The notes below the pieces were generated by a model that saw only the letters and a program-made list of their open reading frames with translations, did not search any database and was not told where the DNA came from. A stretch of DNA of 64,000 nucleotides from Naganishia liquefaciens (taxonomy: Eukaryota; Basidiomycota; Tremellomycetes; Filobasidiales; Filobasidiaceae). The translations under genes and the position numbers were made by a program. Positions 47,039 through 57,883 of this stretch are shown here, in pieces; within the stretch, counting starts at the first letter, position 1, and each line of letters starts with the position of its first letter. The stretch covers positions 1,227,253-1,291,252 of the forward strand of contig BLZA01000019.1 of the NCBI GenBank assembly GCA_013423385.1, given 5' to 3'.

Positions 47039-47670
47039 CAATCAACAAACTCGCATCAGATCCTCTATCACTAAAACAGCATTGTGAATTGCACACTTAC
47101 CATATTCGGAATCGGCAGGATCCGAATCACTATAATCCCCTGGAGCCTGTCTGTCCCATAAAAGTCGTCCGAGCCGCCAATCACGTCCGGGTACCGTTGG
47201 AAGCCACTGTCGAGGTACGGAGAGAGCGACATAGTGTTCTCTTCTGGTCATCTTTGCTCCCATTACGCAAATCCCCTCGCCGCGACCGCAGACTATATGG
47301 GAGATCGCGACAAGAGCCGCGACAAGAGCCATCGGGCCAAGGAAATTTCCTCTGGCGACATGCCGCAAGTAGACAATAGCGAAAAGACTAAAAAACAAAG
47401 CATCGAGGCAGCTACGTGGCAAGCTTCCATCAGAAAACTCAAACAATGTCCTTGTTCTCTCATTATTTCGTTCCCGGCTTGCACAAGCTGGTTTCAGGGT
47501 GAAACGCCGACGGAATGCGCTTCACGGATCGAGGCGCATTCGCCACCCGGGGATTCCAGGCACGGCGCTGGAATTGAGCGGCTACCGTCTTGCATCTGCG
47601 TGACGTTGAAAACTTGCTTCAGGACACCCAACGGAGCAGCCTATAATCAACAACATTCGATACGTGAAAC

Positions 47671-47764
47671 TGTTACGCTAAGGTCAATACACTGAAAGCC
47701 TTAATATTGTCATAGTGAACACTACATACCTGTTACGCTAAGGTCAATACACTGAAAGCCTTAG
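47671..47764 (+). repeat. 34 bp direct repeat with 60 bp period
   Basis: CTGTTACGCTAAGGTCAATA plus CACTGAAAGCCTTA occurs at 47671-47704 and again, unchanged, at 47731-47764. The spacer between copies is 26 bp and A/T-rich. Only two copies, so it is not a CRISPR or satellite array. Confidence 0.95.
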
Positions 47765-47775
47765 AGTAACAGGTG
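47729..47775. repeat. Near-perfect hairpin over the second direct-repeat copy
   Basis: ACCTGTTACGCTAAGG at 47729-47744 pairs with CCTTAGAGTAACAGGT at 47760-47775: fifteen of sixteen base pairs, with one G/A mismatch and a 15-nt loop (TCAATACACTGAAAG). The first direct-repeat copy has the left arm but lacks the matching right arm. Confidence 0.92.
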
Positions 47776-49668
47776 TACAGGGTGAAGAGTATCTGATGAG
47801 CTCGCTATATAGTTTGAGACGAAAAATCGCGCTCGCGCTTTACCCAAATCCGCGCCGCGCAGGCGCATGTCTCATATATTCAACAGAAACGCTATCTTTG
47901 CTACTGGGGCGAGTACAGTCTGACTGTTGACATTATGATACTTGTTTGAAGTATTTCTCGCGTCTTGGCTTCAAAAATCAAACGCAGGTCAGCAAGTCCA
48001 GAACCACCCGGAGAGAATAATTAATGCTATCAGGGCGGAGTTTTGAAACTTCATTGCACAGCTAGGTATGAGCTGGTGTTCGGTAGCGACCAGTACAAAG
48101 CGATCATGAGTCATGAGGAGAGCCGCCTTCAGAATTCGATGATCTCATACTCTGATCAGTCTGATGCATTGATGCACATATAGTAATGTGATTCGAGGGC
48201 TCATTGCCTTTAGATGCATCTGTGGAGACCGTTTTTCTTCGGGGACGTGTTGGAAAACTAGATGAGCAATATGATACAGTAGTCTCAGCGCTCGTTTCGT
48301 TTTCCGTGTGGTTCAGAGATACACAATATTCGGAGCCTTTCTGAGTATGCTTTGCATTCTCTTGCGTTTCTTCACCATCGGCCATGCGGTCATGGATGTT
48401 CCTTCCGCTGCTCAATCTTCGAAAGTGCATCACTCGTGGCGTTCCATCCCGTGAACGAGCGACTTTACAAGTATGGGTCGGCTCGGAATGATTGCCCACA
48501 TCCGAGCCACCCGGTCTCTCCCACATCAAGATGCCCTTCCATCCACGTCCATCTTGTGAGAAGCCGGGAAAGGATACGATGACGGGCGAGTTGTCCGACT
48601 TGCAGCTTGGGTCCACCTAATCCAACACTGGATTCTCCTCAAGATCCTTCATTGCTCTGTGCAGAGGGTCATCTTCTCCAGTCTCCATACTGAGGGGGGA
48701 AAGTGAATATCCACATTTATAGATGAATCATATTCGATGTAGCTGGAGCTAAGTCAAAATCCAAAGTTTATCGTCAGTCAGACCGATACAGCGAAGACGC
48801 TAATTTGTGTATTGCTGTCCGATCATTGATTGCCACTACTCACCCCGCGACGTCTGTCCTTGAGAAGAGGCTTTTCAGGGTTTTCAACGACATTGCTGAA
48901 GCTAGAGACAAGCTCAGTGAATAACCCAATTTGTTCCACATTACTACAGAGAAAAGACACCTTTTTTTTAGATGGGAAGTTAACTGTGAGAAAACGAGCC
49001 ACAGCAAGTCGCAAACATGCTACAGATCATGCTTGGTCGCTCAGAGGGTATCGATGAATGGAGTGCATTCGCTACTCGAAGGAAATGTCCCAGGATAGCG
49101 CAGGATATTCCCTGGCCTCAGCTGATACTTCTTGTTGCTGTGCAGCATCGCTGTGCATGGAAAACTGTTTCTTCGAATACGAAAAGGAATTTGCGGAGGC
49201 TCTCCGGCTAATCCAAGGTTTCTCGGTAGCTGACTGCAAAGCAGGGTTGGGTCACAGCTCTTGTGAGATTTCTCTTGAGAGGAGGGATTTGAAGTGGGAA
49301 CGTCCTTTGTCTGCGGCAATCCGACCCCTGCCCCTGAAAGCAAGGAGGTGAGGCGTACACGCACTACACTCTCGCCTTCCTTTCTGCAGTTCTGCTGCAA
49401 TTTCTGTCTACCACCCTCCATTATCACTCACAACCAAGGTGTTTTGAGCATAGAGAGGTGATCCACGAAGCTTCCTGGAATCATGTGGATAGCAGGAAGC
49501 CTCCCAGACACCCTCCTTGGGGGCAGAGTCAGCATTATCGCATTACCCATATTCCTCACGGCTCGAATACGGCGCATTCAAGCCGGAGCAAAAGTACATA
49601 TGGTCTGCGAAGCAAGTTCAGTAGCTTGACAGCAGAAAACGGTCAGTCGCTTTCGCCACCCTTTGGGA

Positions 49669-50346
49669 ATGGGCGATTACGAGACCCAACCTACTTGTCC
49701 GCGAGAAATGGATTCTCGTGATCTATTTCTCATAGACTCGGCCTCTGAACTACCAACGTCGTCGACTTCGGCGAAGATGAAGCTAGCGGTGCCGCTTGAT
49801 TCCAAGCAACCACCACCCAAATTGTGCAATCCACTCATTCCTCGTCTCCAATACTTGACCGAGATCCCACCTTCCCCTCCTGTGGATCTCTTACCACTGC
49901 GCTTGCTCGATCAGGATGGTATGCCTATCGTTCATCCTTTGCAAATGAAACCAGAGCTTCTGAGCTCCGGTGATGTCGAGGAGGATACAGACTCGCCCAC
50001 TCCGCCTTCTACGCGAAGCGGCTGTTCAGGAGAAGATGACCAAGATCTTGCAATGTTATCGCTTGCCCAATTCCCCGCGCCCCGTCCGCCACTTGCGTTA
50101 ATCAAGCGAAACATTTCAGCTGCCAGTCACGATAGCAGCAACAACTCGTCCTCTTTCTGCACGTCATCTTCGCCACTCGCAGGAACGCCATGAACACCTA
50201 TGGTCCAAGTGTTGTCTTCTCAGCATGCGTCGGTAGAACCACAGCCATACGAATCGCCTAAAGGGCTAGTGTCACCTAAAGCTGTAAATACTGCCTTTGA
50301 TGTCGCCGAGATCCCGTCAGGCACACCTTTTGCATTCGGAAAGTGA
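49669..50346 (+). pseudogene. Pro/Ser-rich reading frame broken by an in-frame TGA
   Basis: From ATG 49669 the frame reads Pro/Leu/Ser-rich protein (CNPLIPRLQYLTEIPPSPPV, DEDDQDLAMLSLAQFPAPRP-like text, RPPLALIKRNIS) and stops at TGA 50191-50193 after SSSPLAGTP. The same frame is then open for another 50 codons (TPMVQVLSSQHASVEPQPYE ... SGTPFAFGK) to TGA 50344-50346. CGA to TGA at the first stop would give a natural TPRTP phrase. Either a nonsense mutation made this a pseudogene or the downstream frame is chance 3' UTR. No domain recognised; upstream exons are possible. Confidence 0.4.
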
Positions 50347-51035
50347 CCCGATCATGATCCCCGCTGTGACTTGGACTGAGTGAGGCAAACATCTGTAATT
50401 ATATCGTCTAGTCTTTTTGCTCAAACACCTCTGTATCGGATGCCTCTTGTAATACACATTGCGAAACTTGTCAAACTCGATACTGGGTGAATGAAGGCAT
50501 TGTAGCCGAAATCCTCGACCTCATTCGAGAATCACCCGAAGGGCATACTCTAGCGTATTTACAGCAGAGTTTTTGGCATCTTGTCGCCAAGTCCAGCTGA
50601 AACCTGCGATTCAGCGAATTGTGCTGCCAATGTCTCATGTCGCGGCAACATCTTGCGTGGCACGGAGAATGAGTAAACACGAATGGTCAAGTCTGATGGT
50701 TGCACGTCGGCTGTGGGACTGTACTTCTAGTCCCTGTACCCTAGTCACTGTACCTTGGGAAGGGAACAAAAGACTGCGATCTATAGCTTTCCACCAGTCT
50801 GGATGAATTGAAGAAGCCCGATGTCAAGGTTTGGAAAAATGGTTCAGAAAATCTGCTGAAAAGCTTTTCAAAGCCAACAGTGACAAAAACGAAATCTCTC
50901 TCGCCGAGAATCGAACTCGGGGCATAGCCCTAATATCGGGGTTCATTTCTCGATGGCAATTTCCCTTTGCTGCTGCAGGCTCGGGGAGCACCAACAGCTT
51001 CGGACTCGATGACCCGATGTCCGCGGCGCTCATAT
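50347..51035. other. Intergenic with B-box-like motif
   Basis: About 690 bp, no gene recognised. On the minus strand near 50905 CCGAGTTCGATTCTCGG forms a tRNA T-arm-like stem-loop and matches the Pol III B box, but no partner acceptor stem or anticodon arm could be found upstream. It could be a tRNA relic. Confidence 0.35.
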
Positions 51036-51119
51036 GGGGTGCGAAAATGGACATCAACAATCAAAAAAGGGAAGCCGCATAAATTGTCCAAAATTATGGG
51101 AAGCCATTTCAGATAGAGC
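51036..51119. repeat. Dispersed 84 bp repeat, copy A
   Basis: Matches 61357-61440 over 84 bp with three base differences and no gaps (for example TGGACATCAACAAT then AAAAAAGGGAAGCCGCATAA). Both flanks diverge immediately. On the minus strand both copies are open and share YLKWLPIILDNLCGFPFLIV. Confidence 0.9.
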
Positions 51120-51299
51120 AGCTGGGCTGGATCATGAGAAATGAGAGATGAACGAAGATACCCTTGTCCGTTGCTTCCGAGCACATTTCAGCTGATTCAC
51201 CGTTTCCTGCGACCTTGGCGAGCATGTTGAGTGAGAGCATATATAGACCAGGAGTGGCGTCTCCACGGATGACGCGAATTTATTCCTCAATCGTGCAAG

Positions 51300-51697
51300 A
51301 TGAAGCTCATCCTTGCGGCAGCCTCCCTCGTCTCACTCGCTTCGGCGCAGCAGAGCAGCATAAGCTCGGCCATCGCATCCAGCGTCGGATCCGTCACATC
51401 GTCTGCTGCAACGTCGCAGACAACACTCCTCGTCCCTGCTGTTGGAACCACTCTTACAATCAACCCGTCCTCGGCATCCGATGAGGCAACGGTCTCTCCG
51501 ACATCGACGTCGTCTGGAAGCGCCACCGTCGCAGCGGCCAGCACGAGCGTACCCTCTCCCACAGCTGCACTCGACAGCATTGTCGACCTTGGAGTCCTCC
51601 CGCCTACCCAAGCGCTCTGCAACGGCGGCGACAATGCTCAGTTGACTCTGAACTTGACAAGCGCCAATGTTACCATTACACCACGAAAGATGGTTGA
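51300..51697 (+). CDS. Secreted Ser/Thr-rich protein, first exon(s); 3' structure unresolved
   Basis: ATG 51300 opens a clear signal peptide (MKLILAAASLVSLASAQQ, cleavage probably after ASA). About 90 residues of Ser/Thr/Ala/Val follow (SSVGSVTSSAATSQTTLLVP), the kind of stretch that is heavily O-mannosylated. Then comes an ordered-looking segment, DSIVDLGVLPPTQALCNGGD and AQLTLNLTSANVTITPR with two N-glycosylation sequons (NLT, NVT). The likely donor is GTAATG or GTTGAT near 51690-51698. Two acceptors (about 51765 and 51803) give different short continuations, so I do not extend the model. It may be a wall-associated or effector-like secreted protein; no enzyme family recognised. Confidence 0.55.
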
Positions 51698-52062
51698 TGT
51701 AATGCCTTTTCAATTTGTTGTATCAAGACGGCGAAGAAATAGCCCACACTTTCCTTATCTCCCTCTTTCCCATCTCGCTTCTCGATTCTCTCCGGGGCAG
51801 CCATCTACGGCTGGTTGCACCGACCTGCAATGGTCTCGGACACCTGCATGCCCAGATAGGCTCGAACTTGCCCGTGAACACCGCACCGGACCACCTCGGC
51901 GGTGAGACGCGCTGCTTGCCTTGTTTGCGGCTTACGTGATCGATCGCACTGCAACCTTTGGCCCGCTCGTCCTGGCTGGCTCCTGTATGCGTATCGTCAT
52001 AGTCTTCAGGTTGCGATTCTACCAAACACATATCCCATCAGTCTGGTAAAGTACACACCAAC

Positions 52063-53130
52063 ATGTTTTCATCGTGGAATCCATTCAGACGTGCGCAGGA
52101 GCCGCAGGCACCAGCCGCCGGAAACGCTGGCGAGGAGGAGACAGGTATCAAGATTGTCGTAAAGTTTGAGCGAGATCGGTGAGTAATCTTGTTTGCACTG
52201 TCGGAGCTATCATAAGCGTATGGAGAGGGTCGGGAAAAACCTCATGGGCGCTCGGCTCTCATGATGATATGCGGAGTAATCGACTCGAGGAACAGGCGGC
52301 GTATGGGCTATCGTACATTACTCGACGGCCGCCCCTCGCTCCTTTCATGTCTTGTCCGTGTGGTGCAAGCAGCTACTGACACTTTGTTCCGCTCAGATAC
52401 AACATTCCGATCCCACGACCATCGACGACCTCGATATCGACTCTAGTACGTGCAGATACCAACACGGCATCAGGAACGTGCGACAGCCGGCTCCGCCGGC
52501 TCCGCCCGCTCCATCCATCTACCACCATTTACTGACCCCTTGCCTCAGATACAAACCCTCTCCAATCAAATCGGCATCCCCACAAGCCAACTCAAACTCA
52601 TCCACAACGGCGCCGTCCTGAAAAACGGCAACGCCAGCATCGCCTCGTGCGGCATCCAGAACGGCTCGACACTCGTCGTCGTCGGTGCCAACAGCGTACC
52701 GAGCTCGGGCACGGGCGAGGGCGCGCCTGCTGCGGCGCCGGTTCAGCACAAGAAGAAGAAAGAGGTCGTGCCGACGACGGACGAGGGCTTGGTCGAGTAT
52801 GTCAAGGGCAAGACGGCGGTCGTGGATGAATTGCAGCCGCAGGTGGATCAATTCCAAACGGACGTCGACGCCTACCTCGCCTCCAAGGCCGACCCATCGT
52901 CCGCGCCGTCGGCCGATGTGCCGACACTGACGGCCATTCATCAAGCCCACATGCGCCTTTCGGAACTCTTGCTGCAGGGATTGCTCAAGCTCGACTCGAT
53001 CGACGTGCCATCACCGTTTACGAAATCGCGTGCGGCGCGAAAGGAAGCCGTACGCAAGGTGCAGAACGCGTTGAATGTAGTAGATGCGGCATGGAAGAAG
53101 GCCAAGAGTGCTCATGGGCAGGCGTCGTAG
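52063..53130 (+). CDS. BAG-family co-chaperone with ubiquitin-like domain
   Basis: Hsp70 nucleotide-exchange factor type. Exons 52063-52178, 52397-52445, 52549-53130 (248 residues). A short start (MFSSWNPFRRAQEPQAP) leads into a ubiquitin-like fold: TGIKIVVKFERDRYNIPIP, then IQTLSNQIGIPTSQLKLIHN, GAVLKNGNASIASCGIQNGS, TLVVVGA. A Lys-rich linker (HKKKKEV) precedes the BAG domain: VEYVKGKTAVVDELQPQVDQ, LTAIHQAHMRLSELLLQGLL, KLDSIDVPS, EAVRKVQNALNVVDAAWKKA. The middle exon is only 49 nt. The UBL-BAG arrangement is that of BAG1. No membrane anchor, so not Snl1-like. Confidence 0.88.
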
Positions 53131-53570
53131 ATTGTATGAGTTTTTGGCACGGATCGAGGGTTCCATAAGCATACCGGCCGACCCTGTCACAGCGGAAGCC
53201 ATGTCTGAGCAAAGTGGACTCGGTCTCGACGTATCTGATGCGTCCTCATCTCAGCTCCGCTTGTATTGGCAACCGTGCTGCCGAGCCGACGCCGGTCCGC
53301 CCTTGCTTTTGCCCGCTGCATCGATGCTTCCCCTGAGCCCACTGCACCGATGGCCCACAGCCGTCGCTCACACCCGTCGCTCACACCCGTCGCATCCTGC
53401 CTGGTCTAGTTCATGCCATTCCATTTCATTTTTCATCACATTGCCCCGTGCTCCTCGCGCAATCCCCATGAAACTCTGTCCGTGGCCGAGGCGATTTCCC
53501 CCATGTCCTTGCGTCCCGAGATTCCAGTGCGCGCGAGGGTCGAGGTGGATCCTTTTACGGCGGTCGACGC
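53131..53570. other. Convergent intergenic region BAG gene/ATP3
   Basis: 440 bp between two converging stops. CGCTCACACCCGT is directly repeated near 53365-53395. No gene recognised; a plus-strand frame running through it is antisense to ATP3 further right. Confidence 0.45.
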
Positions 53571-54952
53571 TTACAGAGCAGAGGCACCCTGTGAGCGGAG
53601 GATCAGCATGTCGTCTTGTGCGGGAGCTAGAGGGACGCACGGTAATGATATCGATACTGGAGGCCAAAGTAGTAAATGTCAGTAACCCACGCGTTACGCA
53701 CTCCGTCATGATCCACCACGTACAGTTCGTTGCTGTGAAAACGACGACAAAAGTCAGCGTGCATCCTTTTGGAAGGGAAAACGACTCGGACGTACGTAAT
53801 AACAGCCTGTCGACCACGGTTGTACTGCAACTGCAACGAGCCGATCATGTCGTTGGCGTTCTAGCGCAAATCCTGTCAGCCACCGCTCATGTCCATTGCC
53901 TATTCCCCCCGGCGGCGCGACCCACGTTGGAAGCATTCTCCATGGCGGTCCTTCGGGCCGACTGCTCGGCGGCGTGACCCTCGACAAGGGCCTGGAAGAT
54001 GACGTTGGCGAGGGCAAACTCGGTCAAGTCCTTGGAAACGTCTTCCTCCATCTCGTACGCCTTGAATCCGGCGGCCTCGGCGAGCGCCTTGGGTCCGGCG
54101 ACGGTGACGGTCGTGGCCTCGTAGCTGATGGCACTAATGTACTTGTTGTAGATGATCTTCAACTCGTCCCATTCGCCGCCGTTGGTCGTAATCTCGTCGG
54201 CGATCGCGGCCGCCTCGGCAAACGTGGGGATATCCTTGCCAATCTGGTTGAACGAGAGCGCCATTTGCTGAGGCATCATTCGCGAAAGCTGGGCCTTGGG
54301 CTTGTCACCGCACACGACGACACGGGCTTCCGGGTGGGCCAAGAGGGCCTTTTTCGCAGCCTTGGAGACGGACGAGTGGATACCGCCGCACAAGCCTCGG
54401 TCCGAGGTGATGGCGACGTAGAGAACCTTGGCGTCCGGGGTGGACTCGACGCTGGCCTGGTTGTAGAGTTCTGGGGGGGGGGGGGGGGAGGGGGAAGGGG
54501 GTGAGCCGAGCCGAGGGAGGGGGATTAGGCGAAACCTCGGCACTTACCCTGGTTGGCACCTCCGTAGATCTTGCCTGCCTTCATGGCTCGCTCCGCTCGG
54601 GCGAGCTTGGTGGACGCGACGACCTTCATCGACTTGGTAATCTTTTCAATGTTCTTGACCGACTTGAGTCTGCAACCGCGAGTCAGCAAGAGTCGCTTTT
54701 GTCCCTGTCAGCCCTCCATCCCCGCTCTCCTTCCCTCCCAGTCCTGCTATCCTCCCCTCCCAGTCCTGCTATCCTCCCCTCCCACTCCTCCTCGCCTCCC
54801 CTCTCCATACCCCCCGTCCCTCTTGCCTCCCACTCTTCCTCCACTCACCGGTTCTCAATCTCCCGCAACGTGGCCATACCGGCCTGCTGCTGCTGCTGCG
54901 GCTGGGCCTTGACGGCACTGAGCGCGGGTCGAACGATGGATCGTGCAAGCAT
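53571..54952 (-). CDS. ATP3: ATP synthase F1 gamma subunit, mitochondrial
   Basis: Central rotor stalk of mitochondrial F1Fo-ATPase. It starts at ATG 54952 with a presequence ([18 protein letters not shown] then [17 protein letters not shown]). Exons include 54952-54849, 54669-54548, 54470-53926, then three small ones. The chain shows [80 protein letters not shown] and [31 protein letters not shown] and ITNELIDIITGASAL end the protein: the conserved N- and C-terminal helices. The end is assembled from a 16-nt microexon (53656-53641, IDIIT) and a final exon ending at TAA 53571. The acceptor at 54471 is preceded by 16 consecutive C. Confidence 0.96.
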
Positions 54953-56490
54953 GGTGTATGGCGGGTGGTGGATGGACGATGGACAGGTCTAGCCTCGCTG
55001 TATGCTCTGTCCATGTCGCCCTTGTGTCTCCTCTTTGGCTGCCTCGACTCGCCCAGGGACGCGCGCGGGCGCACCACCCGCCGAAAGCTCGCGCGGATTT
55101 CCCACGGTGGACGCGGCGAGGCGGGTCGGGGGAGGGCATGCTGGGCAGTCGTTTGGGAGGGGGAGGGGGAGGGGGAGGGGATTCCTCGAGGCGCAGCCCA
55201 TGGGGATGGCCGCACAGTCGAGGGTATATGCAGACCCGGAGGTCGTCTTGCAATCCGTTGAATTCATTCGGATCCCATAACGTGATCGGCGCCGTTCTTC
55301 CGGCCGTATCCCTGCCACTCGTTGTATTGTATCTCTCTCACCCGCCTCGAGAAAGAGGTCGACCACCGCTACTCGGCCCCTCAAGTCGCCAATGAGTATC
55401 TCTTGGTGGCAATGGGCCCGGAGTCGAGGGGCCACGAAAAGGTCAGACATATGCGCGCGCGTTCTGGAATCCAAAGGGATCCAAGTGGCTCGAAATGGCC
55501 CCGAGGTCCCGGATCTCCCAGCGGAAAAGGCCAAACGACCAGACAAAAGACTAGAAACAAATCGAGGCAAGACGATGCTCCGTCGTGAGATGAGCTGAAT
55601 ACATAACGTCGACCAACATCCTTTGGCGGTCTCCCTGTGGGCGGAACATCTTCCGGGCGGAGCGGTGGCAAACCGTGCAACGTAGGGCCCCGTCCGCCGC
55701 CTCCCCTCGCTCATTCGCATGACTGATCGACACTCGCCAACCGCTGGTGGTTGAATGAGACAAGATGAGACCCGCGAGGGCTTCCTGGCCTCCCAAAGTC
55801 TACAAGCGCTCTAATCCTTGGTGGGTCCGCCCGGCTCGAGCTTTACCGCGTTCAGGGTTGCCTGGAACGCGATCGTCTCGGGCAAGCATCACCGAAAGAG
55901 ATTCCCCCGGCGGATAGCATTATCGGGGCGTGGCGTCGTGGCTTCCACCGCGTTCCTGTGCCTCTGTCGAGGTCCCTGCCCAACGCTTTGCCGGACACGA
56001 AGCGGCAATAGGGAATGAGTACATCAATACCTCGAGCTACGGGTTAGAAAGCGACGCCAGAATATCGCTATACTGTCATGTGTCTAGTCGGTGATCAACT
56101 GCGCCTGGTCATCTCAAGAGGGAGGCGAGTTACAAAGCAAATGCCCACCTGGCGGTTGCGGCTCTGACTGTGCTCGGTCAAGACTGGAATCCGTCTGATC
56201 CACTGGCTCGCGACAGATTTTCTGGCGCGTGCTCTGATCGCCGACCTGACCGACGCACCTCAAGGCGGGCGACGGCAACCACAATTCGAATCTCCCCATT
56301 TCCTCCGTCCTGCCCTCATGAACCCCCGGCCCAACACGGATACCCACGCATTATATACCACCACATAAATTGTCCATACAACGTCCCTTCCTTCCTTCCT
56401 TCCTCCCTTCCTTCCTTCCTTCCTTCCTTCCTTCCTTCCTTCCTTCCTTCCTTCCTTCCTTTCGAAATCCCGCACACACCTCGCCGCCCG
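54953..56490. other. 1.5 kb GC-rich intergenic region
   Basis: Between the start of ATP3 and the stop of the Rho gene, both on the minus strand. It holds the ATP3 promoter. Long frames exist on both strands (for example 55720-54989 minus) but read as Arg/Pro/Gly-rich text typical of GC-rich noncoding DNA. A (GGGGAG)n run lies near 55155-55180 and the CTTC microsatellite near 56386-56462. Confidence 0.45.
56386..56462. repeat. (CTTC)n microsatellite
   Basis: About 19 units of CTTC, with one CTCC interruption near 56403, ending 29 bp downstream of the Rho GTPase stop codon (that is, within its 3' UTR, where it reads as GAAG repeats on the sense strand). Confidence 0.95.
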
Positions 56491-57883
56491 TCAAAGCACC
56501 ACACACCGCCCGCGCCGACGTTCGCCCTGGCCCTTGCCCGCCGGCACGCCCCCGCCGCTCGCGGGCTTTCCCTTGGCGATCGCCACCCGGGCGGCCTCGG
56601 TGATGGCTTCGCGCACGCCGCGGCCCATCTTGGCGGAGCATTCTGCGCGCGAGCGAGCGAGCGAGTGAGGGAGCGAAGGAGGGAAAGGGGGAGAGAGGCG
56701 AGGAGGGAGAAAGGGAGGGAGAGTGGCAAGGAGAGAGGGAGAGGGAAAGATTCAGCATGGACTGTTCAGAAAAGCAAGATGGAAACGCACCGAGGTACCG
56801 TGCGGCCTTGATACGCTGCGCGACCTGTAAACCCTGCTCGTACGTCACGGGCCCTCCCATCCGTCGGTCACGTAGCTGGGCTTGCACGGCCGGGTCGTCA
56901 CGCAGGTCGCATTTCAGGGCTAGCAAGGCGGGGAGCGCACCGGAAAGGGTGAGTGTGGGAATCGAGCAAGTAGGGGGTCGGGGGAGGACGCACCGACAAG
57001 GATGACTTTGACGCCGGCGCAATAGTAGTGTACCTCGGGGATCCACTTTGCCTCGACGTTTTCAAGCGATTCCGGGCGTTCGACCTGCGTGTGTGCGAGG
57101 AGGGTGGTCTGGATTTAGTCGAGAGAGTATAGGCGAAATGAAAAGGACGCACGGAAAAGCAGACCATGACGACGTGCGTGTCGGCGTAGGAGAGTGAGCG
57201 GAGACGGTCGAACCTGCGAAGGGAGTGCGGGCGTGTCAGCCGGCGGACCGCAGCGGCTCCTCGTCTGCGTTCTCGCTGAGGCTCACTCTTCTTGTCCTAG
57301 AGCGGGAGATACATGTTAGCCGGCCTCTCGATGACTCGAGGATGGGATATGGCTCACCGGCCGTGTCCCACAGACTGAGATCAATCACCTGTCCATCGAC
57401 CGTCATGGTCTCGACATGGTTTTCAAACACTGGCGGCGCAGTCCGTTATCAGCCTCGGGATGGGGCGATATGTAAGCGACAGCACACCTGTTGGCTCGTA
57501 GTCTGTCGGGAAAAAGTCTGGCCAGAGGGATCAGCGCGGGCGGACGAGGCGTGCGGCGGCGGCGCGGTGATACGTACTTTGCGTGAACACGGTCAACATG
57601 GATGTCTATTCGGGGTATCAGCACGGAGCTCGGGAAAGACTGGCCCGACCTGGGGCACACACCTTGCCGCATGCTCCATCGCCGACGACGACGAGCTTTT
57701 TGTTGAGCTGGGCCCACACGGCACACAGTGTCAGCGAGATCAATCAGGCTCCCACAGTACCCCGCGCGCCGCACCGGTTTCTTGACGACCCGTGTGGTGC
57801 CGTACCCTTGTCCCGAGCTCCCGCTGCCATGAAAGGACGAGGACGGGGTGAATGTTGCGTGTCTTGTGTTGGATGCGGGCATG
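56491..57883 (-). CDS. Rho-family GTPase (Rho4/Rho3-like) with N-terminal extension and CVVL prenylation box
   Basis: Membrane-anchored switch for polarity or septation. ATG 57883 opens a roughly 36-residue Ser/Gly/Lys extension (MPASNTRHATFTPSSSFHGS), then LNKKLVVVGDGACGKTSML (P-loop), TVFTQNFFPTDYEPTVFEN (switch I with Thr), LSLWDTAGQEEFDRLRSLSY (switch II), ESLENVEAKWIPEVHYYC, VILVALKCDLRDD (NKxD-like KCDL) and LECSAKMGRGVREA. It ends RRRGRCVVL, a CAAX box with Leu, predicting geranylgeranylation. Eight or more exons; one of only 10 nt (57296-57287) supplies most of GQEE, including the catalytic Gln. GVREAxTEAARVA and the extension favour Rho4 over Rho3. The last intron has a long CT-rich tract. 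Confidence 0.92.

Larger units (their letters stand above)
47039..49668. other. Accessory spacer with repeat/hairpin locus
   Basis: 2.6 kb. A minus-strand frame at 47042-47446 contains SHIVCGRGEGICVMGAK but no domain; its low end may be the first exon of the zinc-finger gene. The frame at 48616-48104 lacks an ATG start and a recognisable family. The repeat and hairpin at 47671-47775 are listed separately. Otherwise nothing recognised. Confidence 0.4.

Noticed and set aside
47671-47764. CRISPR-like direct repeats (34 bp repeat, 26 bp spacer)
   Set aside because: Only two copies in a eukaryotic genome with no cas genes; one copy forms a hairpin with extra sequence. Better explained as a transposon-type repeat.
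48104-48616. 170-codon minus-strand frame as a gene
   Set aside because: It has no ATG near its start, no domain and no homologous-looking segment; left inside the spacer entry.
50890-50980. tRNA gene on the minus strand
   Set aside because: A T-arm-like stem-loop with a B box is present, but no acceptor partner, D-arm or anticodon stem of proper form could be found within normal distance.
54989-55720. 243-codon minus-strand frame upstream of ATP3
   Set aside because: Composition is Arg/Pro/Ser-rich without hydrophobic patterning or family motif; open frames are expected by chance at this GC content.
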